Of a DNA stretch of 64,000 nucleotides, positions 27,925 to 36,138 are shown in pieces. The notes below the pieces were generated by a model. It worked only from the letters and a program-made list of their open reading frames with translations, did no database searches and was not told the DNA's origin. The stretch lies in assembly GCF_016595465.1 (NCBI RefSeq), contig NZ_JAENIK010000011.1:930001-994000 (forward strand), written 5' to 3'. The first letter of the stretch is position 1; the number at the start of each line of letters is the position of its first letter. Origin of the DNA: Luteolibacter yonseiensis. GTDB taxonomy: Bacteria; Verrucomicrobiota; Verrucomicrobiia; Verrucomicrobiales; Akkermansiaceae. Both the position numbers and the translations under genes were made by a program.

Positions 27925-29283
27925 TTATTTACCGATGCAGAAACTGCTGAAAATAACGCCAAGCAGGTCTTCCGTGTCGACCTTGCCCGGGATTTCTCCA
28001 AGGGCGTCCAGTGCCTCTCGCAGGTCGATGGCGGCGAGTTCCTGATCCCCCGACAAATCCTCCAGGAGAGCCAGGGCCGCGAGCAGGGAGGTCCGGGCCA
28101 TTTGCAGGCTGGCCTGATGCCGGGCGTTGATGGCGACGGCGTGCTCTCCCCAGTCGGCCTCGCTGAAATGAAGCGTGTCGCTGATGGCTTGGGAGAGTTG
28201 TTCGAAGCCATCGCCCTTGTCGCAGGAGATCCGCACGGCGGAAACCTCCGCCCACGACGGATGTTCCCCGAGATCGGTTTTGTTGAGGACGAGAATGTGC
28301 TTGGCCGAGGTTGCGGGCGATGCCGCGTCAGCGGGGCGGGGGCCGCTGGCATCCGCGATTTCCAGAAGAAGATCCGCGGCTTCGATCTGCCTCACCGTCC
28401 GTTGGATTCCTTCCGCCTCGATGCGGTCGTCCGACTCGCGCATTCCGGCGGTGTCGACCAGCCGCAGGGGGATGCCATGGAGGTTGATGATTTCCTCGAT
28501 GGTGTCGCGGGTGGTTCCGGCGATGTCGCTGACGATGGCCCGCTCGAATCCGAGCAGGCGGTTCAGCAGGCTGGATTTTCCGACGTTCGGCTCGCCGAAG
28601 ATCACGGTGCGGACACCCTCGCGCAACACACGGCCCTGGTCGGCGGTGGAGAGCAGGGAATCCACGACCGCGAGGACCGAGCCGACGCGGCCACGCAGCA
28701 GCACGCCGGTCTGGGGATCGATGTCCTCCTCCGGGAAATCGATCCACGCTTCCAGATGGGCGAGGGTTTCCAGGAGCATGTCCCGGGCCTCGGTGGTGCG
28801 GCGTCCGAGCGTGCCTTCAAGCTGGCTGCGCGCCGCACGCAGGGAGAGCCGTGTCTGTGCGGAAATGAGATCCATGACGCCCTCGGCTTGCGTGAGGTCG
28901 AGTTTTCCATTCAGGAACGCCCGCTGGGTGAATTCGCCCGGACCTGCGGCGGTGGCCCCACAGGCGAGGAAGCGGGACAGCACTTCCCGCGTGACCAACA
29001 TGCCGCCGTGGCCGGTGAATTCGACACTGTCTTCACCGGTGTAGCTGTTGGGACCGCGGAACACGGTGAGAAGCCCGTCATCGAGGATCTCCCCGTTTTC
29101 ATCCCGGATGTGGCAGTAGCGTGCGGCTCGCGGCACGGAGGTGGATGCCTTGCCGGCGGTGGCGAGATCGGCGACCTGCAGCGCGCGGGGACCGGAAATT
29201 CTCACAAGCGAGACCGCGCCGACGCCTACAGGCGTGGCGATGGCCACGATGGTGGTGCGGGAAGGATCCGAAATGGCGTGCAT
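27925..29283 (-). CDS. mnmE: tRNA modification GTPase MnmE
   Basis: 452 residues, the usual length. The N-terminal folate-binding domain (TIVAIATPVGVGAVSLVRISG, GEDSVEFTGHGG, GEFTQRAFLNGKLDLTQAEG), the inserted Ras-like G domain (FGEPNVGKSSLLN as P-loop, IAGTTRDTIEE, VDTAGMRES for G3, LNKTDLG for G4) and the C-terminal CIGK tail with the redox or catalytic Cys are all present. With MnmG, which is not in this window, it makes the 5-carboxymethylaminomethyl group on the wobble uridine of certain tRNAs. It lies between the ligase fusion and hisC on the same strand. Confidence 0.97.
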   Translation of the reverse strand: MHAISDPSRTTIVAIATPVGVGAVSLVRISGPRALQVADLATAGKASTSVPRAARYCHIRDENGEILDDGLLTVFRGPNSYTGEDSVEFTGHGGMLVTREVLSRFLACGATAAGPGEFTQRAFLNGKLDLTQAEGVMDLISAQTRLSLRAARSQLEGTLGRRTTEARDMLLETLAHLEAWIDFPEEDIDPQTGVLLRGRVGSVLAVVDSLLSTADQGRVLREGVRTVIFGEPNVGKSSLLNRLLGFERAIVSDIAGTTRDTIEEIINLHGIPLRLVDTAGMRESDDRIEAEGIQRTVRQIEAADLLLEIADASGPRPADAASPATSAKHILVLNKTDLGEHPSWAEVSAVRISCDKGDGFEQLSQAISDTLHFSEADWGEHAVAINARHQASLQMARTSLLAALALLEDLSGDQELAAIDLREALDALGEIPGKVDTEDLLGVIFSSFCIGK

Positions 29284-29380
29284 CCGTGGAAGTTGCTTCT
29301 TCGTTTTTACGATACGTGTCTCCCAGCCATCAAGGCCGGGGAATCCCAGCGGATGCCGGTTTCGGAAGATCGGTGGCGTC

Positions 29381-30484
29381 TCAAACCGCCGCTGCGGCGA
29401 GCACCGAATCCAGGACCTCGAGGCAGCGCTTGTTCTGCTCTTCGGTCCCGATGGAGATGCGCACCCAGTCCGGGAGCTTGTAGCTGCTCATGGCGCGGAC
29501 GATGACGCCCTGCTTGAGCATGTCACGGAAGACGCGATCGCCTTCGCCGGTTTTGACAAGCAGGAAGTTCGCATGGCTGGGGACGAATTCCAAGCCACGC
29601 GCGGCGAGTTCCTTTTCATAAAAGGCCATCCCGGCGGAGTTCACCGCGCGGGTCTTCGCGATGTGCTCCGCATCAGCCAAGGCTGCGAGAGCCCCTGCCT
29701 GGGCGATGCTGTTCACATTGAAAGGTTGGCGGGCCTTCTGCAGAAGCGTCGCGACATTTTTCGAAGCCAGACCGTAGCCGACGCGCAGTGCCGCGAGACC
29801 GTGGATCTTGGAAAAGGTGCGGAGCACGCAGACGTTCCTGCCCTCGCGGACATACTTCAGCGTGTCCGGCGGATTGTCCGGGAATTCGTAATACGCCTCG
29901 TCGAAGACGACGATCACATGTTCCGGCACGCGTGCCATGAAGCGGTCGATGGCGGCCTGGTCCACCATGGTGCCTGTCGGGTTGTTCGGATTCGCGATGA
30001 AAACGAGGCGTGTGTTCTCGTTGATCGCATCCGCCATGGCGTCGAGATCGTGGAGGAATCCCGGATCCTCGACCTCCACATATTTCGCGCCGAAGAGCGT
30101 GGCCATCAGCTTGTAAACGACGAAGGCGTGTTTCGCGGCGATGAGCTCCGCGTCGCGGTTCAGGAAGGTGTGGCAGAGCAGTTCGATGATTTCGTTCGAA
30201 CCATTTCCCAAGATGATGTTGGAGATCTCCATGTCGAACGATCCGGCGATGGCGCTGCGCAGGCGGTAGCCGCCGCCGTCCGGATAGATGTGCGATTCTT
30301 CGAGAGCCTCACGCATCGCCGCCTTCGCAAGCGGCGAGGGGCCCAACGGGTTCTCATTCGAGGCGACCTTGACGATTTGTGAAGGATCCAGACCGAGCTC
30401 GCGCGCGGTTTCGTCGATGGGCTTTCCTGGCTCATAGGCCACGAGGTCACACACAAACCGGTTCGCGTATTGGTCAATCGTCAT
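29381..30484 (-). CDS. hisC: Histidinol-phosphate aminotransferase
   Basis: 367 residues, typical of HisC. The PLP aminotransferase class I/II fold shows ASNENPLGPSPLAKAAM, YPDGGGYRLRSAIA, LGNGSNEIIELLCHTFL, NPNNPTGTMV, VFDEAYYEF and the Schiff-base lysine in RTFSKIHGLAALRVGYG. The last arginine-containing segment LPDWVRISIGTEEQN binds the substrate carboxylate. It transaminates imidazole acetol phosphate to histidinol phosphate in histidine synthesis, and some members also act in aromatic amino acid synthesis. No other his gene is adjacent. Confidence 0.95.
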   Translation of the reverse strand: MTIDQYANRFVCDLVAYEPGKPIDETARELGLDPSQIVKVASNENPLGPSPLAKAAMREALEESHIYPDGGGYRLRSAIAGSFDMEISNIILGNGSNEIIELLCHTFLNRDAELIAAKHAFVVYKLMATLFGAKYVEVEDPGFLHDLDAMADAINENTRLVFIANPNNPTGTMVDQAAIDRFMARVPEHVIVVFDEAYYEFPDNPPDTLKYVREGRNVCVLRTFSKIHGLAALRVGYGLASKNVATLLQKARQPFNVNSIAQAGALAALADAEHIAKTRAVNSAGMAFYEKELAARGLEFVPSHANFLLVKTGEGDRVFRDMLKQGVIVRAMSSYKLPDWVRISIGTEEQNKRCLEVLDSVLAAAAV

Positions 30485-30517
30485 CGCGGGAATCAGTAGG
30501 GCGCGGGCCCCGTTTGG

Positions 30518-32071
30518 TCAACGGTTGGCTTTGAGAAGTGTTTCGAATTTTACGAGCGCTTCATCGTAAACGGCCGCGAGGGAACGGTCGGGCTGGAGGG
30601 TGGAACCGGCGGAAGCCTTGCAGAAAACGTCCTGCAGGGCCTCGAGATCGTGGCCATCCGCCGCCGCGGCGACGAGCGCCGCACCGAGGGCCGCGGAGTT
30701 CGAGACGTCCAGCCGCTCGACCGGGGCTTGGAAGATGTCGGCGACAAGCCGGGCGATGCCGTCGTTCTTGGATGCTCCGCCGGTGAGGCGGATGCGCTCG
30801 GTCTTGACGCCCATCCACCCGGAGTGCAGGCGCATGTTCAGGAACTGCCCTTCCAGCAGCGCACGAACTTGGAGGCCGGGGTTTTCAGCGGATTCAAACT
30901 CGGCGGACCCTTGCAGCACTGGTCCGGTGAAGTCGTGGCGCGGGGTGATTTCAGGGCCGTAGAACGGCAGCATCTGGTTTTTTCCCGCCGCATCCGAGGT
31001 GGCGGCGAGCGCGGGTTGGTCGAAGGCCGACCAATCAAGACCGAGTTGGTCACGCAGCGCCTCACGGGCGAGGGAGCCGTTGCGGAAACAGATGAGCGAC
31101 ATGAAGCCGCCGGCGGGATTTCCGAAGACATGACCGAAGCCGTTCGGATCGGTCTTCGGCCCCGGCATGGCGGCGAAGAACGTGTCGCTCGTGCCGAGGG
31201 AGATCACGATGTTTCCCGGTGTGGTGGCACCCATGCCGACGAGCGAGGCGGGATTGTCTCCGGTGAAAAGCGCGGTGCGGCAATTTTCCGAGATCCCGTA
31301 TTTTTTTGTGAAATAGGGGGAAACCGTGCCTTGGACGCTGGTTTGTGGCGCGGGGGGTAAAAGCTTGGAACCCAGATCCGGAGCCGTGGCGGCCAGGAGC
31401 TCGGTGTCCCAGCCGAGTTTGGCCAGGCCGAGCAGGTTCATGCCCGCGCCGTCACCGAAGTCGATGGGCACGGACTTTCCGGCGATGACCGAAGCGATGA
31501 AGGAGCTGACGAGATGGATGCGGGCGGTTTTCCCATAAGCGGCAGGGTCGGTCTTGTAAAACCGGCGGATCTGAGGGCCGGTGAAGCGTTCGATGGCGAT
31601 CGATCCGCTGCGGGCGCAGACAGCCGCAGGGCCGCCGGTGGCGGAGGTGATCTCGGCGCACTCGGTTCCGGTGGAGGTGTCCATCCAGATGGGAGATGTC
31701 GCGCGGGTGAGGGAGGGGGAGAGCTGGGTGGACAGGTTTTGGGAAATATCCAGGCCCGCGAGGCGGCTGTCGAAGGTGCTGTCCAGATAAACCGAACCGT
31801 GTTGCTGGCCGGACCCCGCGATCATCCGGATTTTCGAGAGATCCGTCTCCGCCGCGAGACGTGTGAAGAGGAGGTCGAGCGCGTCGAGCCACATCAGGGG
31901 ATTCGCATGGACCTCCCCATCCCTGCCACCGGGGATGAAGCCGCTGGGTGAGCCGTATTCGGGGAGGCTGCTCCCGAAGTTCACGGAAAGCTGGCAGGTG
32001 ATTTCGCCGGAACCGGGGTCGATGATGACGGCGGTGAGGGATTGGGTGGAGGAGTCGAGTCCGAGAAACAT
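30518..32071 (-). CDS. xylB: Xylulokinase-like FGGY carbohydrate kinase
   Basis: 517 residues. The N-terminal FGGY half begins FLGLDSSTQSLTAVIID and has AGSGQQHGSVYLD and WMDTSTGTEC. The C-terminal half contains the ATP-site motifs GNIVISLGTSDTFF, RLTGGASKNDGIARLVADIF and SNSAALGAALVA. The length and the phrase pattern fit the eukaryotic-like XYLB branch better than the E. coli-type enzyme. It would phosphorylate D-xylulose or a related ketose. No xylose isomerase is in the window. Assigned at family level with good confidence; the exact sugar is less sure. Confidence 0.85.
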   Translation of the reverse strand: MFLGLDSSTQSLTAVIIDPGSGEITCQLSVNFGSSLPEYGSPSGFIPGGRDGEVHANPLMWLDALDLLFTRLAAETDLSKIRMIAGSGQQHGSVYLDSTFDSRLAGLDISQNLSTQLSPSLTRATSPIWMDTSTGTECAEITSATGGPAAVCARSGSIAIERFTGPQIRRFYKTDPAAYGKTARIHLVSSFIASVIAGKSVPIDFGDGAGMNLLGLAKLGWDTELLAATAPDLGSKLLPPAPQTSVQGTVSPYFTKKYGISENCRTALFTGDNPASLVGMGATTPGNIVISLGTSDTFFAAMPGPKTDPNGFGHVFGNPAGGFMSLICFRNGSLAREALRDQLGLDWSAFDQPALAATSDAAGKNQMLPFYGPEITPRHDFTGPVLQGSAEFESAENPGLQVRALLEGQFLNMRLHSGWMGVKTERIRLTGGASKNDGIARLVADIFQAPVERLDVSNSAALGAALVAAAADGHDLEALQDVFCKASAGSTLQPDRSLAAVYDEALVKFETLLKANR

Positions 32072-32136
32072 GAATCCAGTCTTTCTTGCCGGGTGATTTT
32101 TCCAAGCGGGAAAATCACCCCATGCGTGGTAGGAAT

Positions 32137-32166
32137 GAAAAAGGCGGTTGCTTTCGCAACCGCCTT
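32137..32166 (-). terminator. Rho-independent terminator of the porin gene
   Basis: On the minus strand AAGGCGGTTGC-GAAA-GCAACCGCCTT forms a perfect 11-bp stem with a GAAA tetraloop, followed by a T-run (complement of the A-run at 32137-32142). It lies 36 bases after the stop codon of the porin gene. Confidence 0.85.
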
Positions 32167-32201
32167 CGGAGGTATGTCAGGTGCTATGACCCGGAGCCGG
32201 C

Positions 32202-32927
32202 TCAGAAGCCGACGCTGAGGAGGGAACCTGCGACGAATTCGTTTTCGGTGCTGTTCCAGAGGCTGCCGGTGCTTTCACCGAGAGCGATGGAGTAGGCAGC
32301 GAATGGGGAAAGCTTCGCGTGTTCGGCAAAGCCCCAGTCGAGGGAGACCTTGGTGGTCAGGGCGGTGAAGTCACCACCTTCGATGAGGTAGCCGAGGTTG
32401 CCACCGACGTTGAGGGTGAGGCACTGGTTCAGTTCGAAAGCGCGGCTGAGGGCGAGTTCGCTGTAACCTTCGTTGCCACCGTCGTTTTCGATGATGTCCC
32501 AGAAGTAGGTCAAGGAAGCCGTTGCGAAGCCAAGGTCGCGGGAGAGCGAGAAGTAAACTTCCTGATCGTCCGTGCCACCGTTGGTGTTGTCGAGGTTCCA
32601 GTAGTAGATGTAGCCCACGGAAGCGGTCGCGAATCCGAAGTCCTTGCCGACTTCGGTGTAGAGATCGACTTCGCTGTCGATGTCGTTCGAGGTGCCGTCT
32701 TGGTCGAAAGCGGCAGCCCAGACGCCACCGCTGATGCTCAAGCCGTTCCACTCGGCAGCGGCGTCAACGCCGACTTCGACGAGGTCGTCACCAAGCTCAA
32801 CTCCACGGAAGAGGTAGGAGCTGGTGTATCCGGTGTGGAGTTCGTATTCGACTTCCGCGTTAGCGTTGCCAGCCACGAGGGCGGAGGCAGCGGCCAAGGC
32901 GCCAATGGTTTTGCAGTAGTTGTGCAT
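32202..32927 (-). CDS. TorF-family putative porin (TIGR02001-like)
   Basis: 241 residues from the ATG at 32927, which gives a proper signal peptide (MHNYCKTIGALAAASALVAG, cleavage near NANAE); the longer frame adds a hydrophilic, improbable N-terminus. The mature chain opens EYELHTGYTSSYLFRGVELGDDLVEVGVDAAAEW and alternates polar and hydrophobic residues as an outer-membrane beta-barrel does, ending with the aromatic SLLSVGF. These are traits of the TIGR02001 family of putative porins. It is divergent from the ammonium transporter, and the shared 386-bp region carries a sigma-54 promoter and two dyads, so a role in nitrogen-compound uptake is inferred. Confidence 0.8.
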   Translation of the reverse strand: MHNYCKTIGALAAASALVAGNANAEVEYELHTGYTSSYLFRGVELGDDLVEVGVDAAAEWNGLSISGGVWAAAFDQDGTSNDIDSEVDLYTEVGKDFGFATASVGYIYYWNLDNTNGGTDDQEVYFSLSRDLGFATASLTYFWDIIENDGGNEGYSELALSRAFELNQCLTLNVGGNLGYLIEGGDFTALTTKVSLDWGFAEHAKLSPFAAYSIALGESTGSLWNSTENEFVAGSLLSVGF

Positions 32928-33313
32928 CTTGTTATGTTGGTTTTCGGTTGCTGCTTCGTCCGTGGCTGCCGATGTCGACAGACAGGAGCGAGTCGGATTC
33001 AGCGTCCTGCATGCCGCATAGCAGCTGGAAACTTTCCGTTGGCGCGAATATTTCACCTTTCCGAAAGATGTGTCCAGAAATTAATTGGCATGCGGATTCA
33101 GGTTCCGCACGACGAGGGGATAGGATTCCGGCCGGGGGGATGGCAAGAGAGAATCTCCAGTTTCCCTGTTTTTTCCAAAACAGTTGCGGCTTGTTGTCAG
33201 TGGATTAGCTCGAATTGTCATATTGGCACGGGCCTTGCTTATTGCCGCTCATCTCCCGCGAATTTGGAATTCCCGGGCTCAAGCAACCAATCATCCGATT
33301 AACCCTGACCACC
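32928..33313. promoter_or_regulatory. Divergent control region of the porin and ammonium transporter genes
   Basis: A 386-bp gene-free region. It holds a perfect dyad TGCGGA-N7-TCCGCA (33091-33109), a second dyad TGTTTT-N4-AAAACA (33167-33182) and, close to the transporter gene, a sigma-54 promoter (33224-33239). The dyads lie about 115 and 42 bases upstream of the -24 element, where an enhancer-binding activator such as NtrC would sit, but they do not match the E. coli NtrC consensus. I see no sigma-54 element pointing towards the porin gene. Confidence 0.6.
33224..33239 (+). promoter_or_regulatory. Sigma-54 (-24/-12) promoter of the ammonium transporter
   Basis: The sequence TTGGCACGGGCCTTGCT matches the sigma-54 consensus at every conserved position: GG at 33225-33226, ten bases, then GC at 33237-33238. 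It lies ~75 bases before the ATG at 33314, with room for an initiation site near 33250. Nitrogen-limitation control of ammonium transporters through sigma-54 is well known in other bacteria, which makes a chance match unlikely. Confidence 0.88.
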
Positions 33314-34795
33314 ATGACCAGTCGATACCTATGTAAAGTGCGAGCCCTCACGGCGGCCGCGATCGCTTCCATCGCCATTCCCATGTGTATGACCGCGCAT
33401 GCGCAAGAGGCGGCCACTCCTCCGCCGGCCGCGGAGGCCGCGGCACCTGCCGCGGCGACGCCGACTCTTGAAGAACGGATCGCGGATGTGGAAGCCTATA
33501 TGAACAACGTCGCCCGTCCGGAAAAAGCGAGCGGTGCGACATCGCTCGTTGCCGGACCTGGTCCTGGCACGAACGCCTGGCAGATGGTCAGCACGGCCCT
33601 GGTGCTGTTCATGACGCTTCCGGGTCTCGCCCTTTTCTACGGTGGTCTCGTCCGACGCAAGAACGTGCTTTCCGTTCTCGCGCAATGTCTTGGAATCGCC
33701 TGCGTCGTCACTCCTCTCTGGTGGTTGTGCGGATACAGCCTCTCCTTCGGGGTGGATGCGAAGAGCGCGTTCATCGGTGACTTCAGCAACATGATGTTCA
33801 AAGGCGTCGAGCCGGGAAATGTTGGTGCCGGTTACTACTGGATCTCCGACAGCATGTGGGCCATGTTCCAGCTCACCTTCGCGATCATCACGCCCGCCCT
33901 CATCATCGGCGCCATCGCCGAGCGCATGAAGTTCGCGGCCATCATGGCCTTCGTGGTGATCTGGATGTTCGCAGTCTACTTCCCATTCGCCCACATGGTG
34001 TGGTCCACGGTCGGCTTCATGTGCGGACCTCTCAACCCTGCCGCCGGCATCAAGGCCATCGACTTCGCAGGTGGCACGGTCGTTCACATGACCTCCGGCT
34101 GGTCCGCTCTGGTTCTCTGCCTCATCCTCGGCAAGCGCAAGGGCCTTGGCAAGGAGTCGATGGCTCCCCACAGCATGGTTCTCTGCATGGTCGGCACCGG
34201 CATGCTCTGGGTCGGCTGGTATGGATTCAACGCCGGCTCCGCTCTTGGTGCCGACGCCATCGCCTCGAACGCCTTCGTCACCACCACCCTTTGCGCCGCA
34301 ACCGCGGGTCTGGCATGGGCGCTCATCGAATGGATCTGCAAGGGCAAGCCAAGTGTTCTCGGTTTCTGCTCGGGCATCGTCGCCGGTCTCGTGGTCATCA
34401 CTCCAGCCGCTGGCTTCGTGACCTCCACCTCCTCGGTCATCATGGGCGTCATCGCCGGTGTGGTTCCCTTCCTCGCGGTGGCTTACCTCAAGCAAATGCT
34501 TGGATATGACGACGCTCTCGACACCTTCGGTGTTCACGGTGTCGGTGGAACTCTCGGAGCCATCCTTACGGGTGTCTTCGCGGATGAGAAAGCCAACTCG
34601 GTGGTCGCCGGACTCAAGAACGGCCTCATCGTCGAGCAACTCAAGGCTGTCGGCCTCACCATCGTCTGGAGCGTGGTCGCCACCGCCATCATCGCCTACA
34701 TCGTGAAAGCGGTGATCGGCCTCCGCCCAAGCGCTGAAGTCGAGGAAGCCGGTCTCGACCTCGCCGAGCACGGTGAGCAAGGCTACGAACACTGA
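33314..34795 (+). CDS. amt: Ammonium transporter (Amt family)
   Basis: 493 residues from the ATG at 33314; a longer frame starts at 33215 but that would overlap the sigma-54 promoter. A signal-like segment (ALTAAAIASIAIPMCMTAHAQ) and an Ala/Pro-rich linker plus a short helix (~25-75) precede the 11-helix Amt core. Core motifs: LPGLALFYGGLVRRKN, the ammonium-funnel region with DSMWAMFQLTFAII, VHMTSGWSALV with the first pore His, and DTFGVHGVGGTLGAI with the second pore His. It transports ammonium or ammonia across the inner membrane. The usual PII gene (glnK) is not next to it. Confidence 0.96.
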   Translation: MTSRYLCKVRALTAAAIASIAIPMCMTAHAQEAATPPPAAEAAAPAAATPTLEERIADVEAYMNNVARPEKASGATSLVAGPGPGTNAWQMVSTALVLFMTLPGLALFYGGLVRRKNVLSVLAQCLGIACVVTPLWWLCGYSLSFGVDAKSAFIGDFSNMMFKGVEPGNVGAGYYWISDSMWAMFQLTFAIITPALIIGAIAERMKFAAIMAFVVIWMFAVYFPFAHMVWSTVGFMCGPLNPAAGIKAIDFAGGTVVHMTSGWSALVLCLILGKRKGLGKESMAPHSMVLCMVGTGMLWVGWYGFNAGSALGADAIASNAFVTTTLCAATAGLAWALIEWICKGKPSVLGFCSGIVAGLVVITPAAGFVTSTSSVIMGVIAGVVPFLAVAYLKQMLGYDDALDTFGVHGVGGTLGAILTGVFADEKANSVVAGLKNGLIVEQLKAVGLTIVWSVVATAIIAYIVKAVIGLRPSAEVEEAGLDLAEHGEQGYEH

Positions 34796-34822
34796 GATTT
34801 GAAATCAGTCTGAACATTCACT

Positions 34823-34855
34823 ACGGGCGGATCGGAAACGGTCCGCCCGTTTTCA
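34823..34855 (+). terminator. Rho-independent terminator of the ammonium transporter
   Basis: ACGGGCGGA (34823-34831) pairs perfectly with TCCGCCCGT (34842-34850) around a TCGGAAACGG loop that can add further pairs, followed by TTTTC. It lies 27 bases after the amt stop codon and separates it from the next operon. Confidence 0.85.
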
Positions 34856-34891
34856 TTTGCCCCGGATCGCCCGACAGGTTCCTCTCTCCGC

Positions 34892-35341
34892 GTGTCACGC
34901 CACTCCGCCAGAATCCTCATCGTCGCCAGCCTGCTCGCAGCATCGGCGTTCGCGGCGTGGAGCTGGCTCCGCCCTTATGAATGGATGGCGGATCCCGCCG
35001 CGCGCGGCGAAATTTCCGAATCTCTCGTCACCCGTGACCAGTCGTTCTACTGGGTGACCGTCCATCTGATGATCAGGGAAGGTGAGCGGCACGATCTTGA
35101 GATCCCCGTCAGCCTCGTCACGGATGAAGGGAAAAACATCCAGCCTGCCGACAGCACCTTCGCAGGCCCGGACCCGTTGAACGCCACGGAGATTTGGTTC
35201 AAATTCTGGCTGGATTCCGCGGATCTCAGCCGTCCGCTCACCCTTCATCTGAATGGTGGAAGGCTCGCTGTCAAAACCACCACCGGCCTTCCCGCCCTGG
35301 GGGACTCCGGATCCCGAAATTTCACTACGAACCGCTGGTAA
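34892..35341 (+). CDS. Small exported or anchored protein of unknown function
   Basis: 149 residues from a GTG start. The N-terminal hydrophobic segment (ARILIVASLLAASAFAAWSW) is a signal or anchor; the rest (VTVHLMIREGERHDLEIPVSLVTDEG, FKFWLDSADLSRPLTLHLNGG) reads as a small beta-sandwich. I do not recognise the family. The coaX start lies two bases after its stop codon, so they are translationally coupled; this is the first gene after the amt terminator. Confidence 0.7.
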   Translation: MSRHSARILIVASLLAASAFAAWSWLRPYEWMADPAARGEISESLVTRDQSFYWVTVHLMIREGERHDLEIPVSLVTDEGKNIQPADSTFAGPDPLNATEIWFKFWLDSADLSRPLTLHLNGGRLAVKTTTGLPALGDSGSRNFTTNRW

Positions 35342-35343
35342 TC

Positions 35344-36087
35344 ATGCCCTGGCTCCTCATCGACAACTCCAACACCCGTACCAAGTTCGCCCTGGCTGAC
35401 AAGGACCGGCTCCTGCCATGGCGGGGAGTCCTGCCCACCGCGGATATTTCTCCGGAGAGCCTGCGGGACCTGCTTGAGGGTGTGGGTTTCGAAGCCACCA
35501 TCATCTGTTCGGTAGTCCCCGAGAAGGCTGCCATCCTGGACTCCTGGTTTTCCGCAAAAGGTCCGCTCCATTTCCTCACCGCATCAAGCCCCCTGGGCAT
35601 GGGTATCGATTATCCGACGCCCGGACAGATCGGCGCGGACCGTCTGGCCAACGCGGCCGGGCTTCTCACCCGCCACCGGGTGCCGGCCATCATCATCGAC
35701 TTCGGCACCGCGGTCACATTCGACGTCATTTCCGCCGAGCCCGCCTATTGCGGCGGTGTCATCGCGCCCGGGCTCGGTGCGATGTCGGGCTACCTCACCC
35801 GCAAGACCGCGCTGCTGCCGGAAATCGAGCTTGAGGAGCCTTCCTCCGCCATCGGCAAATCGACCGTCCATGCCATGCAGGTCGGGGCGGTCATCGGCTA
35901 TCGCGGGCTGGTGAAGGAGATCATCGCACGCATCTGCGAGGAGCTTCCCGGCGTGCCGGAAATCATCGCCACCGGTGGCGACGCGGCGCTCATTGCCAGA
36001 GGTGTGGCGGAGATCGACACGGTTGATCCCGACATCACTCTCGACGGCCTGCGGCAGGTCGCGGCCCGTGTTTTTTTAACCCCGTAA
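35344..36087 (+). CDS. coaX: Type III pantothenate kinase
   Basis: 247 residues from the ATG at 35344, two bases after the previous stop; the longer frame from 35194 lies within the previous gene. ASKHA-fold signatures are clear: LLIDNSNTRTKFALAD at the phosphate-binding N-terminus, GADRLANAAGLL, IIIDFGTAVTFDVIS and GGVIAPGLGAMSGYL. It phosphorylates pantothenate, the first step of coenzyme A synthesis; this type is not inhibited by CoA and needs a monovalent cation. Confidence 0.93.
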   Translation: MPWLLIDNSNTRTKFALADKDRLLPWRGVLPTADISPESLRDLLEGVGFEATIICSVVPEKAAILDSWFSAKGPLHFLTASSPLGMGIDYPTPGQIGADRLANAAGLLTRHRVPAIIIDFGTAVTFDVISAEPAYCGGVIAPGLGAMSGYLTRKTALLPEIELEEPSSAIGKSTVHAMQVGAVIGYRGLVKEIIARICEELPGVPEIIATGGDAALIARGVAEIDTVDPDITLDGLRQVAARVFLTP

Positions 36088-36138
36088 TTGCGGAAAAAAC
36101 GTGTCATTTGTTCCCAATCCTATACCACTCACGCCGAC

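Noticed and set aside
29141-30382. 413-residue plus-strand frame opposite hisC and the start of mnmE
   Set aside because: Both opposite genes have complete family motifs; the frame is a shadow.
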